Assembly: GCF_024399475.1 (NCBI RefSeq)
Contig: NZ_CP101620.1
Span: forward strand, 1,779,608 to 1,843,607
DNA: 64,000 bases
Source: Allocoprobacillus halotolerans
GTDB lineage: Bacteria > Bacillota_I > Bacilli_A > Erysipelotrichales > Coprobacillaceae
Reading direction: 5' to 3'
This document shows positions 32,163 through 43,163 of this stretch, piece by piece. A program made the translations under genes and the position numbers. The notes beneath the pieces were generated by a model. That model made no database searches. It had not been told where the DNA came from and was given only the letters and a program-made list of their open reading frames with translations. Each line of letters starts with the position of its first letter. Position 1 is the stretch's first letter.

Positions 32163-33212
32163 TCATTGTTCCTCCAAAAATTTATTAATTTGATTTCTCA
32201 TAATTGCATTGTAGTCATTATTAGCAATATATGCTTTAGACCATTCAACAGTCATTTCAATTGCATTTTTTACGTTCGTTTTAGGTTTCCAATTAAAAGT
32301 TAATTTTAATTTGGTACAATCTAATTTTAAAAAATTTGCTTCATGAGGACCGTTAATTTGTTTTGTAGTCCAATTTGCACCATCTCCCCAATATTTGCAA
32401 AATAAAGTAGCAAGCATACCTGTATTTATACAATCATCATCATCTGGACCAATATTATAATTACCAGCATACTGATAATCTTGATATTGTTTCATAGCAA
32501 TCATCATATAGGCATATAACGGTTCTAAAACATGTTGATAAGGACGAATTGAATTAGGATTTCTAACTAATATTTTTTTATCTTTTTCCATTGCTCGAAT
32601 ACAATCTGGTACAATACGGTTAGGAGAAAAATCACCACCACCAATCACATTTCCTGCTCGACAAGTAGATACAGGTACTTTTAATTCATTAAGAAATGAT
32701 TTGATATATGATGAAGTTACTAATTCACTACATGATTTACTGTTTGAATATGGGTCATATCCATTAAGCTCATCATTTTCTCTATATCCGTAAATCCATT
32801 CATTGTTTAGATAAACTTTATCAGTTGTAATATTAACAATGGATTTTACACTTGAAGATAATCTACAACATTCAAGTAAATTGACTGTTCCCATAACATT
32901 TGTTTCATATGTGTAAACAGGATTTTTATATGATTCTAATACAATAGGTTGTGCTGCTAAATGAAAAACAATTTCTGGTTTTTCTTCATTAAAAACATCT
33001 TTTAGTTGTTTTATATCTCTAATATCTGCAATATATGAAGTTATTTTATTTTCTAATTTTACCAAATTAAAAAGAGCTGGTTCTGTAGCTGGTTCTAATG
33101 CATAACCTATTACATTTGCTCCCATCTCTAATAACATTTGACACAACCAAGTTCCTTTAAAACCTGTATGACCTGTTACTAAAACAGTCTTTCCTTTATA
33201 AAAGTTTTTCAT
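32163..33212 (-). CDS. rfbG: CDP-glucose 4,6-dehydratase
   Basis: An intact 349-residue extended SDR. Seen: VLVTGHTGFKGTWLCQML, FHLAAQPIVLESYKNP, TTDKVYLNNEWIYGYREND, DPYSNSKSCSELV and RAGNVIGGGDFSPNRIVPD. The GHTGFKGTW and FHLAAQP motifs separate it from dTDP- and GDP-sugar dehydratases. It turns CDP-glucose to CDP-4-keto-6-deoxyglucose. It overlaps rfbF by four bases (ATGA), so the two steps are coupled. No rfbH-type 3-dehydratase is visible, so the product may go to the SDR/ThDP pair. Confidence 0.93.
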   Translation of the reverse strand: MKNFYKGKTVLVTGHTGFKGTWLCQMLLEMGANVIGYALEPATEPALFNLVKLENKITSYIADIRDIKQLKDVFNEEKPEIVFHLAAQPIVLESYKNPVYTYETNVMGTVNLLECCRLSSSVKSIVNITTDKVYLNNEWIYGYRENDELNGYDPYSNSKSCSELVTSSYIKSFLNELKVPVSTCRAGNVIGGGDFSPNRIVPDCIRAMEKDKKILVRNPNSIRPYQHVLEPLYAYMMIAMKQYQDYQYAGNYNIGPDDDDCINTGMLATLFCKYWGDGANWTTKQINGPHEANFLKLDCTKLKLTFNWKPKTNVKNAIEMTVEWSKAYIANNDYNAIMRNQINKFLEEQ

Positions 33213-33990
33213 TCTTTATCCCACACTTTCCATAATGCTTGATTTTTCTCTAATAGATCTTCTAAATAATTTTTATCTCGTAATGTATCCATACATTGCC
33301 AGAAACCTCTATGCATATAAGCATCAAGTTCTCCCATTTTTGCAACTGTTTCTAAAGGATATTTTTCAAATACAGTAGTATCATCTTTGATATATTTAAA
33401 AATTTCTGGTTCCAATACCATAAATCCACCATTTATCCATCCGCCATCTTCTTTATTTTTTCTCTGAAAAAATTAATTTGATTATTGGAAGCAATATCTA
33501 ATACACCAAAACGTCCTCCTGGTTGAACAGCAGTTAGTGTAGCAATATGCCCCTGTTGTTTATGATATTTGACTAATTCGTTAATATTAATATCTGAAAC
33601 ACCATCACCATATGTTAGTAGAAAAGTTTCATCACCAATATAATCCTTTACTCTTTTGATTCTTCCTCCCGTCATAGTATTTAAACCTGTGTCTACAATA
33701 GTCACACTCCAAGGTTCAGATACATTATTATGTACCTGCATCTGATTATTTTCCCTTAGATTAAATGTAATATCAGATCTATGAAGAGCATAATTATAAA
33801 AATATTCTTTTATAATATGTTGTTTATACCCAGCACAAATTATAAAATCATTAAATCCATAATAACTATACAATTTCATTATATGCCATAATATAGGTTG
33901 ATCTCCTATTTCAATCATTGGTTTAGGCTTTAAATGTGATTGTTCACTTATTCTTGTTCCAAAACCACCTGCTAAAATTACTACTTTCAT
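33209..33990 (-). CDS. rfbF: Glucose-1-phosphate cytidylyltransferase (frameshifted)
   Basis: Makes CDP-glucose from CTP and glucose-1-phosphate. Seen: KVVILAGGFGTRISEQSHLK (nucleotide loop), KPMIEIGDQPILWHIMKLYS, LTYGDGVSDIN, and the ending with a WECMD-like QCMDTLRDKNYLE. These are characteristic of RfbF/DdhA. The frame breaks at the T run 33456-33461 (A run in the gene), one base short. Corrected length is about 260 residues, close to the usual 257. Confidence 0.93.
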
Positions 33991-34004
33991 CTTTTACTTC
34001 TCCC

Positions 34005-35464
34005 TTATTTCCCAAAATATTTACCAAATAATGAATTATAATATGAAGTTGCAATAAAATTGTCTCCATGATCTTCTATTGAAATATTTTCTGCAACCAA
34101 ATTAATTTTATGTTGAGTTCTTACTTCATGATATCCTCGATAAAATTCAATTAGAGGTGTCACAGAACCCATAACTAAACAAAAAGATAATAAAATACCT
34201 TTTACAGAAAATATTATTTTTCTTTTTTTATAATAATGTCTTCTGTCATTTGTTTGATAACAAACATCATTAAACAAAATAGAAAAGGTATTGAAGCTCG
34301 CATTTCAAAATCATTTGTTGTACCAAATCTAAATGCAGCAATAAAAGGTAAACATATTAAAATAGCCCATAAAATATAGTTGTGTTTATATGTTTTAAAA
34401 ATAAAACCTACATATATTCCATATTCGACAAAAATAAATATCGCTAACATAAATAGATTATAAAAATTAATATCTCCAATATTCATATTAAACAATAGTC
34501 CATTGTTACCACCTGATTTACCATTACTAAATACAAAAGTAACTAACGTAGGAAAAAGAAATACTAATGATAAAATATTTTGCTGCGAAAAAAAATCCTG
34601 AAAAAAATTTTTAATATTTACTTTTTTGAAATAATTAAAAACAACTTTAAAAATACAAATTAAAAAACATCCTATTAATGGAAGTGGGCTAAATAACAAT
34701 AATAAAACGCCAAAAAAATATCATTTCTGATACTATCTAAAGATATTAACAATAAAATTCCAATCCATGCTGGTATAGCTTGATTAAACACCCAAAAAAG
34801 TTGTGTCGTTTGTGAGCTAAATTGAAAATATACGTTCCACATTTCAATATGTTCAGAAAAGTTGCCATTTCTAATTAATAGTCCAACAACATCTAAGCCA
34901 CTAAAAAAATAAAAATAAATAGAGCTATCATTATCTTCCAAATTTTATTAAGCTTTAATATAGCTATCATAAATAGAAAAGATAAAATGATTCCTATTGA
35001 TGTCCAGGCTAATAAAAAAATATTTCCAATTTTCCATACAATACTTGAAGAGACACCAATAAATAGCATTATTTTTGATAAAACCATAGGTACAATCCAA
35101 TGACCAAAATAATAACATAGAAAACTATCATTTCCAAAAGTAAAAGGAATATCTTTCATTACCATGTTTTTATAAATATCATTGCGTGCCCACCAATCTC
35201 CCGATTGATAATATAAATTTCCTTGTCCTCCAAGGATACACCATAGAAGAATAATTCCAACAATGATAAAAAAATATTTATAAGGTATTTTTATTTCAGT
35301 TTGAAATGTTTCTTTATGTATGTATCTTATGTATATATATGTTATTGATAATATACCAAAAAGAGCAAAATACCATTTGCACCATAATAGAAAAAAATTG
35401 ATATAGGCAAAGCTAAATATAAAACACATAATTTAAATAGAAGATTTTGTTTTAATGTAATCAT
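34005..35464 (-). CDS. Polytopic membrane protein of the polysaccharide locus (frameshifted)
   Basis: About 487 residues after correction, with around twelve hydrophobic helices and a short soluble tail. An outer loop holds GNLYYQSGDWWARNDIYKN, resembling the acidic first loop of GT-C proteins, but I do not recognise the family. Four breaks, each one base short: 35358-35362, 34903-34909, 34722-34728 and 34223-34229. It lies between glf and rfbF. It could be a GT-C glycosyltransferase, a polymerase-like protein or a modification enzyme. Confidence 0.6.
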
Positions 35465-35473
35465 ATCTTCCTC

Positions 35474-36574
35474 CTAGTCCAAATTATTCTGCACACATTT
35501 CAATGCTTCTTCAATAACATGATGCATATCAAAGTATTTATACATACCTAATCTTCCACCAAAAATGACTTTATCTTCTTTATCTGCTAATGCTTTATAT
35601 TTGCTATATAATGCATTATTCTTTTCATCATTCATTGGATAGTATGGTTCGTCTCCCTTTTGCCATGTGGCTGGATACTCTCTTGTAATAACTGTCTTTG
35701 GCTGTGTTCCATATTCAAAATGCTTATGTTCAATAATTCTTGTATATGGCACTTCATACTCATTGTAATTAACAACAGCATTTCCCTGATAATTTTCTGT
35801 ATCTAAGATTTCTTCCTCGAATTTCAAACTACGGTATTCTAGTTCTCCATAGCAGTAATCATAATACTGGTCAATCATTCCTGTAAAAATAATTTTATCT
35901 GCAATATTTTCCAATTCCTTTCGATGTTCAAAGAAATCACAATTTAATCTCACTTCAATACCACTAAGCATTTTTTCAATGATTTGTGTATATCCACCTA
36001 TTGGTATTCCTTGATATAAATCATTAAAATAGTTGTTGTCATATGTAAATCTTACTGGCAATCGTTTAATAATGAATGCTGGGAGTTCATGACATGGTCG
36101 ACCCCATTGTTTTTGCGTATATCCTTTAACAAGTTTTTCATAGATGTCTTTTCCAACTAAAGAAATGGCTTGCTCTTCAAGATTATGAGGTTCAGTAATT
36201 CCTGATTCTTTAATCTGTTCATTAATTTTTGCTTTGGCTTCTTCAGGTGTAACAACACCCCATAATTTATTAAAAGTATTCATATTAAAGGGCATGTTGT
36301 AGATTTCGCCTTTGTAATTAGCAATAGGTGAATTTGTATATCTATTAAACTGAGCAAATTGTTGAATATACTCCCATACTTTTTTGTTAGAAGTATGAAA
36401 AATATGTGCACCATACTTATGTACATTTATTCCTTCTACTTCTTCAGTATAGATATTTCCACCTATATGATTTCTTTTATCTATCACTAAACATTTCTTT
36501 CCTTTTTTATTAGCTTCATAAGCAAAAATAGATCCAAATAATCCAGATCCAACTATCAAATAATTATATTTCAT
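35474..36574 (-). CDS. glf: UDP-galactopyranose mutase
   Basis: An intact 366-residue FAD enzyme that converts UDP-galactopyranose to UDP-galactofuranose. Seen: YLIVGSGLFGSIFAYEA, VIDKRNHIGGNIYTE, HKYGAHIFHTSNKKVWEY, GYTQKQWGRPCHELPAFI, RLPVRFTYDNNYFND, and RLGMYKYFDMHHVIEEAL with the conserved Tyr and Asp. It overlaps the next upstream gene by 11 bases. It implies galactofuranose in the polymer; the GlfT2-like GT2 at 38918 is a natural user. Confidence 0.96.
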   Translation of the reverse strand: MKYNYLIVGSGLFGSIFAYEANKKGKKCLVIDKRNHIGGNIYTEEVEGINVHKYGAHIFHTSNKKVWEYIQQFAQFNRYTNSPIANYKGEIYNMPFNMNTFNKLWGVVTPEEAKAKINEQIKESGITEPHNLEEQAISLVGKDIYEKLVKGYTQKQWGRPCHELPAFIIKRLPVRFTYDNNYFNDLYQGIPIGGYTQIIEKMLSGIEVRLNCDFFEHRKELENIADKIIFTGMIDQYYDYCYGELEYRSLKFEEEILDTENYQGNAVVNYNEYEVPYTRIIEHKHFEYGTQPKTVITREYPATWQKGDEPYYPMNDEKNNALYSKYKALADKEDKVIFGGRLGMYKYFDMHHVIEEALKCVQNNLD

Positions 36575-37475
36575 TCATGACACCTCCTTCCAAATTTTGA
36601 AACAATCTATCTACTATTTTTGAATCTTTACGATAATCAAATTTGCGTATAAAAAAAGAAGAATGTATATTTATGATTTCTTCATAATCTTCTTCTAGAA
36701 AAGTATAAGGATTTCCTCTTTGCCAATCGACATATCTTCCTAATTGAATTTTTCTTTCTTCTTTTGGCAAATCATAATAATTGTTTTTTGAAAACTTTGA
36801 ATTATATAATAAAGTTTGTAAAAACAATTCATCCCCACAACAAGAATGCTTAAAATATTTTTCAATCCATTTTTGCAATTCTATCACATATTTAGCAAAG
36901 TCATGTGTAATATCAAACCAATTAGAACCATATTTGAATTGTTGATTACCAATTCTATTAACGTTTAAAACTTTTTGAAATTTTAAAAAAGTCTCCCTCA
37001 TAAAAGTTTGAGGTTTTCTTAAAATTGTATGAGTGTTACGAATAGAATTCATGAATATGTAATAATATTTAACGCGATCAATGACTTTATTTTCTATCGC
37101 AACTTCTTCTGGTGAGAACTCTACAAATTCCATTCCCTTATTATCTTCAAAAAAGTTTAAAAAATCTTTTTTGGTAAATAAGGGAATATCGCAACCGGAA
37201 ATCAAATGATAATAATCATATTCTTTTTTTGTGGCTTCACGCAACAAAACCAATTCTGATTCAATTTGACTATATGTACCCCAATATATCTTTAATGCAT
37301 CTATAAAATAAACATGAGATTTATGGCACACATTCATTATAAGATCATGCTTATAATGAACAGCTTTTTTATCAACGTGGATATAGAAGTCAATATTCTC
37401 ATCATCATATGCTTTTAAGAGCTGTTGTGTAATTTCTTCATTGTTGTGTGTTGTGATCAATATTGCATGTTTCAT
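36564..37475 (-). CDS. Core-2/I-branching GT14-like glycosyltransferase
   Basis: An intact 303-residue protein of the Branch family (beta-1,6-GlcNAc transferase-like). Seen: AILITTHNNEE, FYIHVDKKAV, IYWGTYSQIESELVLLREA, YYHLISGCDIPL, and late SCCGDELFLQTLLYNS. These motifs match bacterial GT14-like enzymes. It overlaps the Wzx gene by four bases (ATGA) and the glf gene by 11. It probably adds a side or backbone sugar at the cytoplasmic face. The donor is not known. Confidence 0.85.
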   Translation of the reverse strand: MKHAILITTHNNEEITQQLLKAYDDENIDFYIHVDKKAVHYKHDLIMNVCHKSHVYFIDALKIYWGTYSQIESELVLLREATKKEYDYYHLISGCDIPLFTKKDFLNFFEDNKGMEFVEFSPEEVAIENKVIDRVKYYYIFMNSIRNTHTILRKPQTFMRETFLKFQKVLNVNRIGNQQFKYGSNWFDITHDFAKYVIELQKWIEKYFKHSCCGDELFLQTLLYNSKFSKNNYYDLPKEERKIQLGRYVDWQRGNPYTFLEEDYEEIINIHSSFFIRKFDYRKDSKIVDRLFQNLEGGVMNEI

Positions 37476-38903
37476 TTTAATTTCTCCTTAAAATTATGAA
37501 TTGTCTCAAAAATTAATTTATCTTTTATTAGAAATAACAAGCCAAAATATATACAAATACCTACTAATATAAGAATTAACGTCATTGTTATAGAAGACTC
37601 CAATTGAAAAGACAAAGCAAATATTAAAATAAACATGATAAATGAAGAGAACATATAATTTTTAGATTGTTTGATAACTCTCATAATATTTATTTCTTTA
37701 TGGATACTACATAACTGAACGATGACTACACCTAATTCAGCAATAACTGAAGCAATTGCTGCACCAGTAGATAAAAAGATTGGTATAAAAATACAATTAA
37801 GTACTAAATTGATGCATGAGCCAACTATTGTAGAAATAGTATAAATCGCCTGACGTTGGGTAGGAATAAGATATTGAAATCCAATTATATTGCTAATACC
37901 AATGAATACAACTATTGGTGAAGTCAAAATGAGTATGTTTGCCGACTCTAGAAACTCTGGCCCTAAAAACCAAGGAATCAAATTAAACGAAATTCCAATT
38001 AATCCAAACATTATAGGAAAAGCAATTAAAAATGTATAAATTAATGAATTTTCTGTATAATGAATAATTTTTTTGATCCTCTTGAACATATAAATTTGCT
38101 ATTCTTGGCAACATAACAGTGCTTAATGACGTAACAAGAGTCAAAGCGAGTTTAACGATTTTCTGTGCTTGTTCATAATATCCTATTTGAGTCGTATTGT
38201 TAGTAATCAAACCTATCATAAATCGATCTAAAACTGTATAGATTGAAATAGCGATTTGTGGAAAAAATAAAATCAACGTAGGCTTTATGTGTTTTTTTAT
38301 TTGCAGAGAATGTAACGGAACACTGCATATATATTTATGTATTGTGACCCACATTGATAAGTTCCCTAGTAATAAGGAAAGTGAATATATGAATGCATAC
38401 AAAGGCAAATCACTTTTCTCTTTTACAAACAAAAAAATACAAATAATTCCTAATATTTTCACAAATACATTTCTAATGACAATTTTTTTAAAGTCCTCAA
38501 TTCCTTGATAAAAATATGTAATATCTAACATATTTGCAAACAAATCAATGACCTGAATATAAAATAAGATTTTATATTTATCCATTATTTGAATCGTCAT
38601 TATAAAGACTATAATACTGATAGTCATAGTACACATTTTTAACAATAGAATTTCAAAAAAAGCACGACTTCTTTTTTCTTTATCATTTTGATAATAAGCA
38701 ATTTCACGTTGCCCGTATAAATTTAATCCAATACATCCAAAAAGAATAAAATAAGTCACAATAGAGGTTATATAACTATATGTACCGATTCCGTCAGGGC
38801 CTAAAATACGAGATACATATGGAGTTGTTATTAATGGAAGAATAATAACAAGTATCTGATAGGAAAGATTAAAGATATAATTTACAGTTATTTTTTTCTT
38901 CAT
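37472..38903 (-). CDS. wzx: Wzx-like polysaccharide flippase 1 (frameshifted)
   Basis: MOP-superfamily flippase, about 477 residues after correction. The start MKKKITVNYIFNLSYQILVI and the motif PLITTPYVSRILGPDGIGTYSY are typical of Firmicute capsular flippases; about fourteen hydrophobic helices follow. The frame breaks at the T run 38068-38074 (A run in the gene), with two bases missing. ATG 38903 is chosen because AAAGGAG lies nine bases upstream. It is the flippase nearest to Wzy and the Galf genes, so it is the likely exporter of the main repeat unit. Confidence 0.9.
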
Positions 38904-38917
38904 TAATTTCAACTCCT

Positions 38918-39817
38918 TTATTGATCAATATATTCTATTTTGGGTTTAAACTTACGTCCATCTCTTATACCCTTAAGAATAATTTTTATTTTTTTCCATT
39001 TTCCATTCTGTTTACTTTTGAGTATTTTTTTAATATCTAAAAAAATGCCATAATAGTATAAGAGCATTGATAATTTATTTCCTTGCTTTTTATTAACATA
39101 ATACATATTTCTATATGAAAACTTATATCTAAAAAGTCTATCTGGAGAATCTTGTGATATATCAGTTGGAATATTGCTATTCATTTTATGGATAACTATA
39201 CTTTTAGAAACAAAATATGATTTTTTTGCTTCACTGATTCTCTTTGTATATTCAGCATCATCTCCCCAAACAAAAAATTCCTTGAATGGTAATCCAATTT
39301 GTTTGACTATTTTTGATGAGAAAAAGCAAGAAACAAATGAACATTGGGATACATTTAATAAACCATATGAAAGGTATTGTGTATTTGAAATCCAATCATT
39401 TGAAATATTAGGAACATTCATTGCACAAGGATCTCCATCAATCCATTTGACATCACTACATAAAAAACCATAATCTTTTAAAATGTTGTCTGCTTTCATA
39501 AGCTCTTCCAAAGCAGTAGGAGTAGGAATTGTATCATCATCCATAATCCAAATTTTTTCGTAGTTATGTTCTACTGCTTTTTTAATTCCATAATGGAAAC
39601 CACCTGCACCTCCTAAATTTTCACCTGTATTCATATAGTAAATATTTTGAAATTGATTGATTTTATCTTGAATATAATCAAAAGTTCCATCTGTACTCGC
39701 ATTATCAATAATATAAATATCAAACTGATTAAAAGTTTGATTTAATAAAGCTGTGATTGATTCACTCAATAAAACTTTACGGTTATATGTTACAATTATA
39801 GCTACAATTTTGTTCAT
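38918..39817 (-). CDS. GlfT2/WbbL-like family 2 glycosyltransferase
   Basis: An intact GT2 of about 299 residues. Seen: KIVAIIVTYNRKVLL, YIIDNASTDGTFDYI, ENLGGAGGFHYGIKKA, the metal motif IMDDDTIPTP, and FVWGDDAEYTKRI. The GGAGGFHYG and WGDDAEY motifs are shared with galactofuranosyl- and rhamnosyltransferases, and glf nearby makes UDP-Galf. ATG 39817 has AAAGG nine bases upstream; a TTG at 39826 is less likely. It follows a GT2 gene with a short overlap region. Confidence 0.86.
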   Translation of the reverse strand: MNKIVAIIVTYNRKVLLSESITALLNQTFNQFDIYIIDNASTDGTFDYIQDKINQFQNIYYMNTGENLGGAGGFHYGIKKAVEHNYEKIWIMDDDTIPTPTALEELMKADNILKDYGFLCSDVKWIDGDPCAMNVPNISNDWISNTQYLSYGLLNVSQCSFVSCFFSSKIVKQIGLPFKEFFVWGDDAEYTKRISEAKKSYFVSKSIVIHKMNSNIPTDISQDSPDRLFRYKFSYRNMYYVNKKQGNKLSMLLYYYGIFLDIKKILKSKQNGKWKKIKIILKGIRDGRKFKPKIEYIDQ

Positions 39818-39822
39818 TAGTT

Positions 39823-40773
39823 TCAACCTTTCATTTTCATATCTATCAAAATTTTAGATAAACGATAACATTTCATACTTATGAGATAACAAAGAATCTT
39901 GTACCCTTTAGATTGTTGTTTAAAATATTTATTTTTCTTCCAATTTGGATACTGCTCCTTTAATATCAAATAACATTTTTTCATCTCTTTTATTCGCATA
40001 AAAGGAATGAGCCTTAAAGAATTTTGAAAAAGCAGATTACTTATAAATAAGTACTCTTTTTCGTCTTTAAAATATGTATCAGAAACTTGTTTATCAAAAT
40101 TCTCCATTGCAGTAATTATATCTAACATTTTAGGATTATAATTATTTTGTTTCATAATTGAATTTTGCCTTTGTCTATAGTAATACAATGGTGTATGTAA
40201 ATAATAGATAGATTGACAATAATTGATATAATTACCTGTTGTGGCTCTATCTTCATACCATAATCCTTTTGGGAAATACATATGATGAGATTTTACAATT
40301 TCAGCTCTAATAATTTTATTCCATGCTGCAGGATTCATTAATAAATAATCTTTTTTGCTAATGAAACCACTGTTTTGATCTGAAAGATGGACAATTTCAC
40401 TTTTATCTTCCCATTTATTAAAATAATCGAATATTAATAGATCAGGATGTTTTTCATTTATGATTTTTTCTAATTCAGCAAGACTATCTTTTGTAATGGC
40501 ATCATCACTATCAATAAAAAATAAGTACTCATTTTTCGCAAATGGTATAGCATAATTTCGAGCATCACTCAAGCCACCATTTTCTTTTCTAAAATATTTG
40601 AAAATATGAGGATATCTGTGTGCGTAATTTTGAGCTATTTGACTTGAACAATCTGTTGATCCGTCATCTATTAATAATACCTCTATATTTAATTTATCCT
40701 GACATAGAAGGGACTCTAAACACTCTTTTAAATAGTCTTGTACATTGTATATAGGTATAACTATTGAAAACAT
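39823..40773 (-). CDS. Family 2 glycosyltransferase (EpsJ/CpsI type)
   Basis: An intact GT2 of about 316 residues. Start MFSIVIPIYNVQDYLKECLE at 40773 with AAAAGGAG upstream. DDGSTDCSSQIAQ, ENGGLSDARNYAIP and FIDSDDAI make the GT-A core; the C-terminal part (NKIIRAEIV, WYEDRATTGNYI) is typical of capsule GT2s acting on later sugars. It is a close relative of the next upstream GT2 at 40776, which suggests duplication. Confidence 0.9.
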   Translation of the reverse strand: MFSIVIPIYNVQDYLKECLESLLCQDKLNIEVLLIDDGSTDCSSQIAQNYAHRYPHIFKYFRKENGGLSDARNYAIPFAKNEYLFFIDSDDAITKDSLAELEKIINEKHPDLLIFDYFNKWEDKSEIVHLSDQNSGFISKKDYLLMNPAAWNKIIRAEIVKSHHMYFPKGLWYEDRATTGNYINYCQSIYYLHTPLYYYRQRQNSIMKQNNYNPKMLDIITAMENFDKQVSDTYFKDEKEYLFISNLLFQNSLRLIPFMRIKEMKKCYLILKEQYPNWKKNKYFKQQSKGYKILCYLISMKCYRLSKILIDMKMKG

Positions 40774-40775
40774 GA

Positions 40776-41731
40776 TTAACTCCTTTTCAATAAATAATCT
40801 TTGAAAAATAATAACCATCTGGCAAGTGTAAACTTTCTTTTAGATAAAAGATAGCAAAACAGTTTATATAACTTCGGCTTTGCTAAATAGTACTTATTTT
40901 GATTCCAATGATCATAGAACTTTTTATGATTACATAAACACTTGTCTAATTCTTTATATCTTTTTAATGGTAATAACTTTAAAGCAGATCCATAGAAGAG
41001 ATGCTGTAAAGATAAATATTCTAGTTCTTCTAAAAAGCAATTATTGAAATGCTTTCTTAAGTTATCAATTGCATCTATCATATCCAAAATTTTTGGATTA
41101 TATTTATTTTGATTCATAATAGAGTTATTTCTAAATTGATAAAAATAAATACCTTCATTTATATATCCAATTTTATTTGTATATTGAGCTAGACTTGGAA
41201 TAATTGCTAGATCTTCATACCAAATTCTTGTCGGAAACATAATGTTATTATCTAAAAACAACAATCTTTTAAATATTTTATTACAAGCATTAGGTGTTGA
41301 TAGAATATAATCAGTTAATGAAATATCATTCATACTTTTTTCATGAATAAATTTCTTATCGTCATATACCTTGATAAAATCAAATACTAAAATATCTAAA
41401 TCTTTTTCCTTCATTAAAGAAATTAATTTTTTGAGACTATATTCTTTTATATAATCATCACTGTCCACAAACATAAGATATTGCCCTTTAGCATATGGAA
41501 TCGCATAATTTCTAGTATCACCTAATCCACCATTCTCTTTAATATAACCTTTGACTATATTTGGATATTTTTTTACATATTCATCTATAATTGTTTGAGA
41601 ATTATCTGGTGACGAATCATTAATTAGTAAAATTTCATAATTATTTATATCTTGATTCAACAATGAATCAACACACTTTTTAAATATTTTTCTGTATTAT
41701 ATATTGGAACAATAATACTTACTTCAACCAT
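40776..41731 (-). CDS. Family 2 glycosyltransferase (frameshifted near start)
   Basis: About 318 residues after correction. The start VEVSIIVPIYNTEKYLK lies upstream of a break at the T run 41677-41681 (A run in the gene), one base short. Core motifs: NDSSPDNSQTIID, ENGGLGDTRNYAIP, FVDSDDYI, then NACNKIFKRLL and WYEDLAIIPS. It is a paralogue of the GT2 at 39823, sharing NPKILDMIDA-type sequence. The ATG at 41731 overlaps the end of wzy by 13 bases. Confidence 0.88.
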
Positions 41732-43162
41732 TTTAATTCTCCTTTTTTATATTTTTGAGATAAAAACTTAAAAAAGACGATTAGTAATATCGCAAAACCA
41801 CAATGCCATATATATTCACGATATATTGCACCAAAGTATCCTCTAATCCAGAAAAACAAAAGAGGGGTTATATACGCAAATAATAAATAAAGAAAATATT
41901 GTTTATTTTTTCGAGATACAACCATTCCATAATAAATAAAACCTAGCAAAAGACCTAATATAAATGCAAAAAGAAAACCACCCCAATGGAAGGAATAAAA
42001 TAATTCACCTATATATGAACCTCCGATAGGTTGATTAAAAGTTTTGATGTGGTTCGTATATATCATTTGATTAACGACATTAGCATTGAATCCTCCTATG
42101 TTAGGTAAAACCAAGATAATTGGTAGAATATAATTCAAACCAAAAGTTGGCCCTGGGTTTGAAGCGACAGTAAAACAGGCTGTTGAAAATGTTGATCCAA
42201 ATTCCGATAGAGCCATGGCAATTTGATTATTAGTTAACGAATATACAAAAACATTGATAATTTCATTTAGAGAAAATGTTGATATGTTTCTTGCGTTTGC
42301 TATAAAATTTAATAAAACCAGTCCAAAATATCCTAATAAAATTAAATAAATAATTTGTTTTCCCGTTAACTGATAAACCATGTTTTCCCAAACAATAAAT
42401 AACCCAACTAAAAATACAATAGATTCACCTCGTCCACCACTAGACATCATAAGTACTTTATATATGATAGTTGAGAAAAAGATAGTATTAGCAATTCTCT
42501 TGTTATTGGAAAAACCTATAATGAAAGCAAAAATTGAAAAATTAAAAAAGTTAGCAATGACTTCTACAAAATCATGAACATTTAAATTAAAGGTATTTGT
42601 ATACCCACCTTGAAAAAATAATATTAAACGTGATATATCAATATATAATGTAGGAAGAATTCCAATCAAAAAACATACGATTCCAATGATTTTTATTTTT
42701 TTAAAGACACATTAAATATTGTCTTATTCGTATAGCAATTAGAATATTTTTTAATCATATATTTATAGAAAAAAACAATCCTATAAAAAGCATAGTTTGC
42801 GATAACAATGTAAATATAGCTGTTTCTTTATAAACATCAAAACTAATATACCATAAAGGAAAAAGCACATTACTTCCAAAATCTATATTAAAAGCTTTAA
42901 TTGGAATATGACCATAATTAAAGATATAACTTAAAATAAAAAATATAATTGGAAATGTCATAAGTTTTTCTTCTAATTGAAAAAAAGAACTAATATGAAT
43001 AATAAGTTGAAGCAGAGTAATGAGGAAGAAAATAATAAACCATGTTTGTTGATGAGAAATCAACAATGTTCCCCAACCTAATAAGCATAAAATGATTTCA
43101 ATGCTTAACAAACTTTTATATTTTAAAATATTTTCTTTTTGATTTCTTAAAAACTTTTTCAT
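41719..43162 (-). CDS. wzy: Wzy-type O-antigen/capsule polymerase (frameshifted)
   Basis: A polytopic membrane protein of about 481 residues with eleven or twelve helices. A large outer loop near the middle holds SSGGRGESIVF and later NQPIGGSYIGELFYSFHWGG, which resemble the O-antigen polysaccharide polymerase family. Breaks: A run 42769-42775 and T run 42696-42702, each one base short. It would join flipped repeat units outside the membrane. It is the only polymerase I see in the locus, while there are two flippases. Confidence 0.82.
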
Positions 43163-43163
43163 T

